A DNA stretch of 50,121 bases, from assembly GCA_900764045.1 (NCBI GenBank), contig CAAFMN010000065.1:1-50121 (forward strand), written 5' to 3'. The notes under the pieces were generated by a model. The model was not told the DNA's origin and ran no database searches. It saw nothing but the letters and a program-made list of their open reading frames with translations. Shown piece after piece: positions 42,423 through 49,325 of the stretch. A program made the translations under genes and the position numbers. This stretch comes from Clostridia bacterium. Its GTDB lineage: Bacteria > Bacillota > Clostridia > Lachnospirales > Bianqueaceae. The first letter of the stretch is position 1, and every line of letters starts with the position of its first letter.

Positions 42423-43314
42423 TATCCTCTTCCAATGCCTTCAGCTGCTTCTTCTCATCAGAATCCATGGACTGCTCCGAACGGTTTCTCCCACGCTTGC
42501 GCCGCAGCAGCTGGACATCGCTCAGCAGATACTCCGCGATCTCAACGTCATCCTTTTCATTCTGCCGAATTCCGACCTTGAGCAATTGACGCAGCACATT
42601 GACGTGCAGCACCTCGCCGGCTCCATCCGGTGTCTGCACGAGATCTCCCTCGGCAGGCAGTCCCCTTGTCAAGTCTTCATAGGTGGACTCTTCGTACTTC
42701 AGGCAGCACATCAGACGGCCGCAGGATCCGGAGATCTTGGTTGGATTGAGCGACAGGTTCTGATCCTTAGCCATCTTGATCGATACCGGAATGAAGTCCG
42801 GCAAAAAGGTCTGACAGCAGAACGGACGGCCGCAGACGCCCATTCCCGGGCAGGCTCTCGCTTCATCCCTGACTCCGATCTGCCGCAGCTCAATCCGTGT
42901 CTTAAATACCGACGCCAGATCCTTGACCAGCTCTCGGAAGTCCACCCGACCTTCCGCCGTAAAGTAAAAGAGAATCTTATTGCCGTCAAATGTGTATTCA
43001 CACTCCACCAGCTTCATCTCCAGCCCGTGCTTGGCGATCTTTTCCCGGCATATCTCCATCGCTTCCTTCTCGGACTCGATATTGCGCCGGTTGACCTCTT
43101 CATCCTTCTGCGTGGCCTTGCGCAGAATTGTGCGCACCGGCGCGACTACATCCTCTTCCGATGCCAGACGCGGTCCCTGTACCACCAGGCCGTATTCTAC
43201 CCCGCGGGAAGTCTCTACGACTACCCGGTCGTCCTTTTCAATCTGATTCGCTCCCGGCTGAAAATAATACACCTTACCGCCATGCCGGAACCGAACTCCT
43301 ATTACAGTAATCAA
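42412..43314 (-). CDS. ricT: PSP1 domain protein RicT (YaaT)
   Basis: A 300-residue protein that in Bacillus forms the RicA-RicF-RicT iron-sulfur complex, which affects RNase Y processing, sporulation and competence. The cysteines in ACPGMGVCGRPFCC and SCGRLMCC that bind clusters are all present. The start is TTG 43314 with AGGAGG 8 nt upstream, followed by ITVIGVRF, where the family begins. It starts 17 bp after holB. Confidence 0.92.
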   Translation of the reverse strand: MITVIGVRFRHGGKVYYFQPGANQIEKDDRVVVETSRGVEYGLVVQGPRLASEEDVVAPVRTILRKATQKDEEVNRRNIESEKEAMEICREKIAKHGLEMKLVECEYTFDGNKILFYFTAEGRVDFRELVKDLASVFKTRIELRQIGVRDEARACPGMGVCGRPFCCQTFLPDFIPVSIKMAKDQNLSLNPTKISGSCGRLMCCLKYEESTYEDLTRGLPAEGDLVQTPDGAGEVLHVNVLRQLLKVGIRQNEKDDVEIAEYLLSDVQLLRRKRGRNRSEQSMDSDEKKQLKALEEDNGK

Positions 43315-43331
43315 TGACTGTTCCTCCTACT

Positions 43332-44345
43332 TTATGCCAGCGCCGTGCGTCTGGACAGCTGAATCAGCAGCCAATCCGACCACAACGCATAATTAACGTT
43401 ATGCAATAATTTTTTCTGTGCGTCTTCCAGCACCTCTACCTTATGGTACAGCTCCCGAAGGTCATACACTCTGGCAGAACTCTCCAGAAGTTCCATCTGA
43501 TCCTGGCAAATACACTGCCCGGTATCCCCTGTTTCCCGGAGAATAATCAGATCTCTGAACCAGGCAAGCATCATACGCAGAATTTCCTGAATGTGCTCCC
43601 GGTCCGCTTCCAACGCGGTATTCCACCGCAGCGTCTCCAGTATATCCTCTCTGACCAGGCGCCCCAGCCGCTCCATCCAGCGGTTCCGCAGTTCAATAAA
43701 CTCCTGGGACTGGGCCATTTTCAATGCTTGTCCTACCGCTCCCTCACAGAACGCCGCACAGGCAGCCGCCGTTCCCTGCGGAATACCGTACTGTTCTGTC
43801 AGAATCTCACGAACCTGCTGCTCCGCCAGCGGTAAAAGACGCAGCAGCACACATCTCGAGCGCACTGTCGGTAAAAAGCTCTGCACACTCTGTGCCAGCA
43901 GCAGAATCACGCCATATTCCGGCGGCTCCTCCACCGTCTTCAGCAGAACATTCTGTGCCTGCACATTCATCTTGTGCGCGTCCTCCACGATATAAACCTT
44001 ACGTCCGGCATAATAGGGCAGAATCTCTATATCCTGCACCAACTCTTCACGAATCGTCTGCACCGGCAGCGTTCCCTTTTCTCCCGGACGGATATAGTGC
44101 ATATCCGGATGGTTTCCAGATAGAAAAACGCGGCAGGAGTCACATCTGCCGCATGGTTCTCCGCCCTGAGGGTCTTTGCACAAAAGCGCCATCGCAAACC
44201 TGCTTGCCAGTGTCCTTTTGCCCGACCCTTCCGCCCCCTCGATCAGGTAGGCGTGAGAAACTCGGCCAGCCGTCACGGCAGCCCGGATATGCCGCAGCAC
44301 ACCGTCATGACCGATCAGCCGGCCGTTTTTTTTCTCTTCACTCAT
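43332..44345 (-). CDS. holB: DNA polymerase III delta' subunit
   Basis: A 337-residue clamp-loader subunit. It has the P-loop-like GAEGSGKRT, zinc-binding cysteines in CGRCDSC, EDAHKMNVQAQNVLLKTVEEPP in the Walker B/sensor region and the SRC motif in VRSRC. The ATG shares one base with the darA stop (TGATG). The order tmk-darA-holB-ricT is conserved in Firmicutes. Confidence 0.94.
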   Translation of the reverse strand: MSEEKKNGRLIGHDGVLRHIRAAVTAGRVSHAYLIEGAEGSGKRTLASRFAMALLCKDPQGGEPCGRCDSCRVFLSGNHPDMHYIRPGEKGTLPVQTIREELVQDIEILPYYAGRKVYIVEDAHKMNVQAQNVLLKTVEEPPEYGVILLLAQSVQSFLPTVRSRCVLLRLLPLAEQQVREILTEQYGIPQGTAAACAAFCEGAVGQALKMAQSQEFIELRNRWMERLGRLVREDILETLRWNTALEADREHIQEILRMMLAWFRDLIILRETGDTGQCICQDQMELLESSARVYDLRELYHKVEVLEDAQKKLLHNVNYALWSDWLLIQLSRRTALA

Positions 44346-44674
44346 CAGAACTTATGGAACTGCTCAACATCGATCACAAAAACCGTCGCTCCGCCGGCCG
44401 TCACTTCGATCGGATATGGGATATATCCCTCCGGAGTCGAGGTGTAGGGCTGATTGGCGATGGTCATCTGCTTCTTGGTCTTACAGCGCTCATGCACGAT
44501 TTTAAGCGCTTCGTCCAGGCGATCCTCCTCCACGCCGATCAGCATGGTGGTATTGCCTACACGCAGAAAGCCTCCCGTACTGGCCAGTTTGGTGACCTGA
44601 AAGCCTTCCTTATTGAGAGCTGTTGTCAGTCTCGCCGCATCCTCATCATGAATAATCGCTAATACAAGCTTCAT
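44345..44674 (-). CDS. darA: PII-like cyclic di-AMP receptor
   Basis: A 109-residue protein of the DarA/PstA (YaaQ) family. MKLVLAIIHDEDA at the start, STGGFLRVGNTT in the long loop and TVFVIDVEQF at the end are characteristic. It binds c-di-AMP as a trimer; its output is not well defined. AAGGGG precedes the ATG. Its first 29 nt overlap the end of tmk. The Bacillus yaaR gene that follows darA there is missing here. Confidence 0.95.
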   Translation of the reverse strand: MKLVLAIIHDEDAARLTTALNKEGFQVTKLASTGGFLRVGNTTMLIGVEEDRLDEALKIVHERCKTKKQMTIANQPYTSTPEGYIPYPIEVTAGGATVFVIDVEQFHKF

Positions 44675-45344
44675 TACGTCCTACCCCTTTCTGAATAGAT
44701 TTTTTATGATCAGGGCTGAATCTCTTCAGAAAAGATTCCAGCTCCCTCATAATCATTGTATGCACGCTTTCCGGATCCTTGCTGCCGTCTACGACCCGGA
44801 CCCTTTCCGGGCTCCAGGCAGCCAACTCGTAAAATCCGTCATGTACCTTTTGATGAAAACTTCCCTGCTGCTGCTCCATACGGTCCAACTGTCCCGCGTA
44901 CTGCCTGCTCTTGCGGCGAAGCCCTTCCTCATAATCGATCTGAAGTACAATTGTGACATTCGGCTCCGTCTCTCCTGTTGCGAAACGATTCAGTTCACGA
45001 ATCCGTTCCACACCCAATCCGCGTCCGATTCCCTGATACACCAGGCTAGAATCCACAAATCGGTCGCACAGTACGATTTTACCCTCACGAAGCGCCGGTA
45101 CGATCTTCTGGGATACATGCTGCGCACGCGCTGCCGCATACAGAAGCGCTTCGGTCTGTGCGGACATCTCCCGGCATTCCGGATCCAGCAGCAATTCGCG
45201 GATTCTCTCGCCAATTGGCGTACCTCCGGGCTCTCGTGTCCGAAGCACCGAATATCCCTGTTCCTCCAATTCTTTCTGCAGCAGATCCATCTGCAGTGTT
45301 TTACCGGATCCATCCGGTCCTTCCATTGAAATAAACAGGCCCAT
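44646..45344 (-). CDS. tmk: Thymidylate kinase
   Basis: The enzyme phosphorylates dTMP to dTDP. It has the P-loop EGPDGSGKT, TREPGGTPIGE, the CDRFVDSSLVYQG motif with the conserved DR, and a lid region RKSRQYAG. 232 residues includes about 20 extra C-terminal residues that overlap darA. AAGGAGAG precedes the ATG. It is the first gene of the long operon that runs to the S9 peptidases, with gaps of at most about 44 bp. Confidence 0.96.
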   Translation of the reverse strand: MGLFISMEGPDGSGKTLQMDLLQKELEEQGYSVLRTREPGGTPIGERIRELLLDPECREMSAQTEALLYAAARAQHVSQKIVPALREGKIVLCDRFVDSSLVYQGIGRGLGVERIRELNRFATGETEPNVTIVLQIDYEEGLRRKSRQYAGQLDRMEQQQGSFHQKVHDGFYELAAWSPERVRVVDGSKDPESVHTMIMRELESFLKRFSPDHKKSIQKGVGRNEACISDYS

Positions 45345-45390
45345 GGCTCTCTCTCCTTCTGCCGTTTCCTGATCCGTTCAGGTTATACTT

Positions 45391-45419
45391 ATTATACCAT
45401 AGCTCTGCCCTTTTTTCAA
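45391..45419 (-). promoter_or_regulatory. Promoter of the tmk operon
   Basis: Minus-strand TTGAAA (45419-45414), 17 bp and TATAAT (45396-45391), with an extended -10 (TGG before TATAAT). It lies about 50 bp upstream of tmk. Confidence 0.8.
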
Positions 45420-45484
45420 TTTTTTCTTTTGAATATCCCGTTTCTTCATAAAATATTTACAGTCGATATACAAAAGGGAGTACT

Positions 45485-45586
45485 ATGATGGAAAGTTCCT
45501 CTGTGATAAAAATTTTTAAAAAAGCGTTTGAAAATTTTTGCCGGATCTGCTACAATAAATACGCAGCGTGTAGCAGAAATGCGTAA
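45485..45586 (+). CDS. Candidate 33-residue leader peptide of the MATE gene
   Basis: A short frame with AAGGGAG ahead of a double ATG (45485 and 45488) ends with TAA inside the left arm of the terminator hairpin at 45577-45613. The peptide is basic and contains four cysteines or aromatic clusters in its second half (CRICYNKY). Such an arrangement, a short ORF ending in a terminator before an exporter gene, fits attenuation by ribosome stalling. A strong-looking promoter (45528-45556) lies inside the frame, however, so the ORF may be a coincidence. Confidence 0.35.
   Translation: MMESSSVIKIFKKAFENFCRICYNKYAACSRNA
45528..45577 (+). promoter_or_regulatory. MATE promoter with overlapping inverted repeat
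   Basis: TTGAAA (45528-45533), 17 bp and TACAAT (45551-45556). An inverted repeat TCTGCTACA (45546-45554) / TGTAGCAGA (45569-45577) covers the -10 and the transcript start, as an operator would. Confidence 0.6.
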
Positions 45587-45622
45587 GTCCAGATTGTATG
45601 GACTTACGCATTTTATTTTTTT
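45577..45622 (+). terminator. Terminator-like hairpin in the MATE leader
   Basis: AAATGCGTAAGTCCA (45577-45591) and TGGACTTACGCATTT (45599-45613) pair perfectly over 15 bp with a 7-nt loop, followed by TATTTTTTT. It lies after the promoter and 20 bp before the MATE start, so transcripts must read through it. Confidence 0.8.
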
Positions 45623-45641
45623 AGAAAGAAAGGTGATTTTT

Positions 45642-47048
45642 ATGGATGTTGGAAATCAGTTTTTGGGAACAGATCGTATCGGTAAGCTTATGCGTCAATA
45701 TGCTGTTCCCTGCATTATCTCACTATTGGTAGGTGCGTTGTACAACATTGTCGATCAGATTTTTATTGCCAACGCAAGTTACCTGGGCTCTTATGGCAAC
45801 GCGGCGAACACGGTTGTATTCCCGCTGACCGTCGTGGCACTGGCCATTGCCGTCATGATTGGTGATGGCTGCTGCGCTTTTGTCAGTATGGCGCTCGGCG
45901 GAAAAAACACAGAAAGAGCAAAACGCAGCGTCGGCAACGCCGTTGTTCTGATCGTTCTCAGCAGCCTCGTCATTACGGCCGTATACCTTCTATTTGCAGA
46001 TGGTATTATAGCCATGTTCGGCGGCACGGTCAATGAGGAGACCTTCCACCACTCTCAGGAATATTTCTTTTATATCACGCTGGGTATTCCATTCTATATG
46101 TTTGGTCAGGCTCTGAATCCCATTATCCGCGCGGACGGGAGTCCTAAGTTTGCCATGGTCTCCACATTGACGGGAGCTGTGATCAATATCATCCTTGACC
46201 CCATCTTTATCTTTGTTTTCAAATGGGGTATGATGGGCGCGGCCGTCGCTACGGTTATCGGTCAGGTGCTCACTGCGATCCTTGCTGTATGGTATCTGTG
46301 GAACATGAAAATTATTAAACCCACTTCCAACGATTATGCCCTGCGATGGGATATTTGCAGACGGATGCTGACGCTGGGCATCACCAGCTTCCTTTCACAG
46401 ATCAGCCTGGTCGCGGCGATGGCGGCGATCAACAATATGCTCCGCAAATACGGTGCGCTCGATGCCGTGTTCGGACAGGCGCAGTACGCGCAGATCCCCA
46501 TGGCTGTAGTCGGCATTGTGATGAAATTTTTCCAGATTGTTATTTCCATCGTAGTCGGTATGGCAGCGGGATGTATCCCCATCGTTGGTTATAACATGGG
46601 CGCCGGAAAGAAGCCGCGCGTTCGAGAGCTGTTTACTAAGCTGCTGATTGCTGAGGCATTGGTGGGTGCGGCGGCTCTTGTGCTGGCAGAGGGCTTTCCC
46701 CAGCAGCTCATCGCCATGTTCGGTGCGGCCAATGAAAGCAGTTACTATACCGATTTTGCCATCAAAGCCTTCCGCACCTATCTTTGTATGATGGTGCTTG
46801 GCTGTGTCAACAAGGCATGCTTTATCTTCTTACAGGCCATCGGCAAGGCACTGACCTCCACACTGCTGTCCATGTTCCGAGAGGTGGTGTTTGGTGTCGG
46901 CTTTGCCCTACTGCTGCCGATGTTCTTCGGCTTGGACGGTGTGTTGTATTCTATGCCTGTGTCGGATATTTTAACTTTTATCATCACGCTGATTATTATC
47001 ATAAAGACCTATCATGACCTTAATACAAGAAAAGTGCGGGAAGCATGA
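45642..47048 (+). CDS. MATE family efflux transporter
   Basis: A 468-residue membrane protein with about twelve helices arranged as two similar halves. MRQYAVPCIISLLVGALYN near the start, NPIIRADGSPKFAM and YNMGAGKKPRVRE are typical of MATE exporters, which expel drugs or metabolites using a Na+ or H+ gradient. The start is ATG 45642 with AAAGGTG upstream; the frame is open further 5' but reads through the leader hairpin. Expression probably depends on the hairpin and inverted repeat upstream. Confidence 0.93.
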   Translation: MDVGNQFLGTDRIGKLMRQYAVPCIISLLVGALYNIVDQIFIANASYLGSYGNAANTVVFPLTVVALAIAVMIGDGCCAFVSMALGGKNTERAKRSVGNAVVLIVLSSLVITAVYLLFADGIIAMFGGTVNEETFHHSQEYFFYITLGIPFYMFGQALNPIIRADGSPKFAMVSTLTGAVINIILDPIFIFVFKWGMMGAAVATVIGQVLTAILAVWYLWNMKIIKPTSNDYALRWDICRRMLTLGITSFLSQISLVAAMAAINNMLRKYGALDAVFGQAQYAQIPMAVVGIVMKFFQIVISIVVGMAAGCIPIVGYNMGAGKKPRVRELFTKLLIAEALVGAAALVLAEGFPQQLIAMFGAANESSYYTDFAIKAFRTYLCMMVLGCVNKACFIFLQAIGKALTSTLLSMFREVVFGVGFALLLPMFFGLDGVLYSMPVSDILTFIITLIIIIKTYHDLNTRKVREA

Positions 47049-47081
47049 AAACCCTGACACCACATGAAGCAGTAATTGGAA

Positions 47082-47756
47082 ATCAATAAAAGCCCTTATA
47101 GAGCCTAGTAAAGATGAGATTTCTCATTTGATGAGAAATACAAAACGCTTGGTATAGTAAGCCCCACATACTCTTGGGGCTTGCCGATTATTGTAGCCGA
47201 GTTTTTACAAAGATTAGATTTAAGCCGCAAGCCTGACTACACATTTTTTATTGCAACCTATGGAACAACTCCGGGACAAACCGGGAGATTCGCGGAGAAT
47301 ATTCTTGCTCCTAAAGGCTTGCCATTGTCCGCAAAATTCAGTGTGAAAATGCCGGACACTTGGACTCCGATTTTTAATTTATGTAATAAAGAAAAGGTTC
47401 AACAAATAAATGATAATGCCGAACCTGAAATGGATTATATTATCAAGCAAATTAAGAATTTTGTTGCAGGGGATTTTATGAAAAATAAACTCCCTTATCC
47501 GCTTGCAAAGATAGGCTACAATATCGAATATGATTCGATGCGTAAAACAAAGCATTTTTCGGTTGAAGATAGTTGCATTGGGTGTGGATTATGTGCCAAA
47601 AACTGCCCGGTCTCCGCCATTAAGCTCAAAGACCACAAGCCCGAATGGATTAAAGAACAATGTGTAATGTGCCTTTCTTGCTTACATCACTGCCCTAAAT
47701 TTGCGATCCAGTACGGCAAAAATACAAAAAAGCACGGGCAGTATACACATCCGTGA
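47082..47756 (+). pseudogene. Truncated flavodoxin-ferredoxin (EFR1-like) gene
   Basis: The intact 3' part encodes two [4Fe-4S] motifs, CIGCGLCAKNCPVSA and CVMCLSCLHHCPKFA, after a flavodoxin segment with FIATYGTTPGQTG. EFR1-type proteins start with a flavodoxin motif such as FSGTGNS; it is absent here. Upstream of the longest frame (47181-47756) flavodoxin-like sequence continues as DFSFDEKYKTLGIVSPTYSWGLP back to 47118, and further fragments (INKALIEPSKDEIS-like, 47082-47124) lie in other frames. The 5' end is therefore lost and the remainder frameshifted. The sequence is more AT-rich than its neighbours. It begins only about 35 bp after the MATE stop. Confidence 0.8.
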
Positions 47757-47872
47757 AATCGGTCATATCCGTATAGTTCATCGTAATAAATCGATGCAAC
47801 CCATTTGAGTTGCACCGTATGCTATTACATTAAAACATTCTTATGTGGTGTTGGCATTACAGCCGACCATTT

Positions 47873-48066
47873 CTATTTATCCTGCTCATTTTTATGCCGA
47901 TAAATCAATCCTGATTTCTCCATACCATCCAGCTGCTCGCTGAGCGTCCATACAGTCTTAACAAGATCAAAAGCCTTCCTTGTCCCCGGCATTTTCCCTT
48001 GGTCTGCATTAAATAAGAGATCTGGTGCATCATCCCCAGTAAGCGCAAATTCAGTTCATTATCCAT
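47873..48066 (-). pseudogene. MarR-like regulator remnant
   Basis: From ATG 48066 (GAGGTG upstream) the frame reads MDNELNLRLLGMMHQISYL and GQGRLLILLRLYG, typical of short MarR proteins of Clostridia, then shifts at about 47955 to another frame reading SEQLDGMEKSGLIYRHKNEQDK, which is the recognition-helix end and wing of a MarR domain. The middle of the DNA-binding domain and the C terminus are missing. It is a decayed regulator, perhaps once linked to the MATE exporter. The bases 47757-47872 show only a weak 6-bp inverted repeat (TGCAAC/GTTGCA). Confidence 0.65.
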
Positions 48067-48136
48067 AAAATTCACCTCGCCTATCATCAGGGCCCTAATG
48101 AAAATTGATGTGAATAGATGTAGTTAGAGTTCCAAT

Positions 48137-48505
48137 AGATGTGCCAAAATTTTATGGATTCCTCTGGATTTTTAAAAATGTCTGGTATACTTTGGAGCAT
48201 GAGGCTCTTACGTGTACCAGGATTTTATAGGTTTCTCTAGGTTTTTGAAAAATTCTGGTACACTTTGGAGCATGAGTCTCTTGGGTGTACCAGATTTTTA
48301 TAGGTTTCTCTGGATTTTCAAAAATATCTGGTACACTTGGGAGAGCGAGACTCCTGAGTGTACCAGAGTTTTATAGGTTTCTCTGGATTTTCAAAAATAT
48401 CTGGTACACTTGGGAGAATAAGACTCCTAGGTGTACCAGATTTCTCCGGATTTTCAAGAAAATCGGGTAGATTTTTCGTAGAGGGACGGACTTCTAGGAG
48501 GGAGG
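48137..48505. repeat. 73-bp tandem repeat array with long hairpins
   Basis: Four full units begin at 48181, 48254, 48327 and 48400, exactly 73 bp apart, with a partial unit before (from about 48137) and a degenerate one after (from 48463). Each unit has CTGGTACAC and GTGTACCAG as outer arms of a 16-bp stem around a 7-nt loop (units 3 and 4 pair fully, with wobbles), then a linker of about 33 bp with TTTATAGGTTTCTCTGGATTTT. Bases that differ between copies mostly keep the stem. Because 73 is not a multiple of three, the open frames through the array are not coding. No gene lies between 48087 and 48524. Confidence 0.93.
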
Positions 48506-48523
48506 GGCCAATGATAAGAAATG

Positions 48524-49222
48524 TCATTTTTTGTTCTTTTTGATCAGTTTCCTTGCTTTTGCAACTGACAAAACTCCGCGGATGACGAGTTGCCAGAGGA
48601 TTCTGGGTGCCTGGAAGTGTTTATATGAGCTTGTGATGATCAGGTTCTCGCCAAGCCGGATGTCATGAGTTTTGTAGTTTTTGATCTTTTCGACCTGTTT
48701 ACGGTGATACTGGGGATCGTCTAATTTGCCCATGTGCTCCAGATACATCTTTTTACCATAGATGGTGAATGTGAAATCTGGCCAATAGCTGTAGGAGCCG
48801 GAATCAATCGGGCGGTTATGTTCGGTCGCAATGCCTAGATTTTTCAAGAATTCATAAAGAATAATCTCTGCTCTGGAATCGAGAACCGTCCCGTCAAAGG
48901 ATATATCCTTATCCAGAGGTAACTTCTCGAGTCCAAGCTCCTGATATAATTTCATCTGCTGACGGGCTTCACGGCGCTCGGCGGGGGATAGACTCATCAA
49001 CTGCTGGTTGAGATTCTTGCGCTCCTGGCGCCACTTCTGCCGCTCTTTATATTCAGCTAAAACCTGAGGTTCGTCACTACGTCTCACATAGCAAGTCTTA
49101 TTGCCAGTTTGCTTGTAATAATACATGTGACCGTTGGTATGGTGCTTATGGGACAAGCTCCAGGAACCACGGTACGAAAGGCATTTAGCGGTAACAAAGA
49201 GAAAATAAATCACTGGAAACAC
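48524..49222 (-). CDS. PD-(D/E)XK nuclease-like protein
   Basis: A protein of 232 residues from the GTG at 49222, which has AAGGAGGG six bases upstream and a promoter just before it; an ATG at 49126 (200 residues, starting MYYYKQTGNK) has no ribosome site but fits the conserved part. The C-terminal half has a restriction-endonuclease-like pattern: SRAE (E119), WPDFTF (D149) and YLEHMG (E162), followed by KIKNY. A charged helical region (EYKERQKWRQERKNLNQQL) precedes it. The function is unknown; proteins with this core usually cut DNA or RNA. It lies between the hairpin array and a wall-binding protein gene. Confidence 0.65.
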   Translation of the reverse strand: MFPVIYFLFVTAKCLSYRGSWSLSHKHHTNGHMYYYKQTGNKTCYVRRSDEPQVLAEYKERQKWRQERKNLNQQLMSLSPAERREARQQMKLYQELGLEKLPLDKDISFDGTVLDSRAEIILYEFLKNLGIATEHNRPIDSGSYSYWPDFTFTIYGKKMYLEHMGKLDDPQYHRKQVEKIKNYKTHDIRLGENLIITSSYKHFQAPRILWQLVIRGVLSVAKARKLIKKNKK

Positions 49223-49244
49223 AATATCCCTCCTTACGAAGAGT

Positions 49245-49273
49245 ATTGTAGCACTTTTCTGAATATTTTGCAA
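49245..49273 (-). promoter_or_regulatory. Promoter of the nuclease-like gene
   Basis: Minus-strand TTGCAA (49273-49268), 17 bp and TACAAT (49250-49245), about 23 bp upstream of the GTG start. Confidence 0.65.
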
Positions 49274-49284
49274 TCGTAAAATAT

Positions 49285-49320
49285 ATAAGAACCGCCGTAC
49301 TTTCGTACGACGGCTCTTAT
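49285..49320 (-). terminator. Terminator after the wall-binding protein gene
   Basis: ATAAGAACCGCCGTAC and GTACGACGGCTCTTAT pair over 16 bp (two wobbles) around TTTC. On the minus strand it is followed by an AT-rich tail (ATATATTTTA). Confidence 0.75.
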
Positions 49321-49325
49321 ATATC

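Noticed and set aside
47159..47183. Hairpin AAGCCCC...GGGGCTT after the MATE gene as a terminator
   Set aside because: It overlaps codons of the conserved flavodoxin segment (SPTYSWGLP) and has no T-run; it is better explained as coding sequence.
48137..48505. CRISPR array
   Set aside because: Both the palindromic part and the linkers are repeated, units are exactly 73 bp, no unique spacers exist and no cas gene is present.
48285..48543. Short open frames through the 73-bp repeats
   Set aside because: The unit length shifts the frame in each copy, so the same DNA is read in different frames; no ribosome sites.
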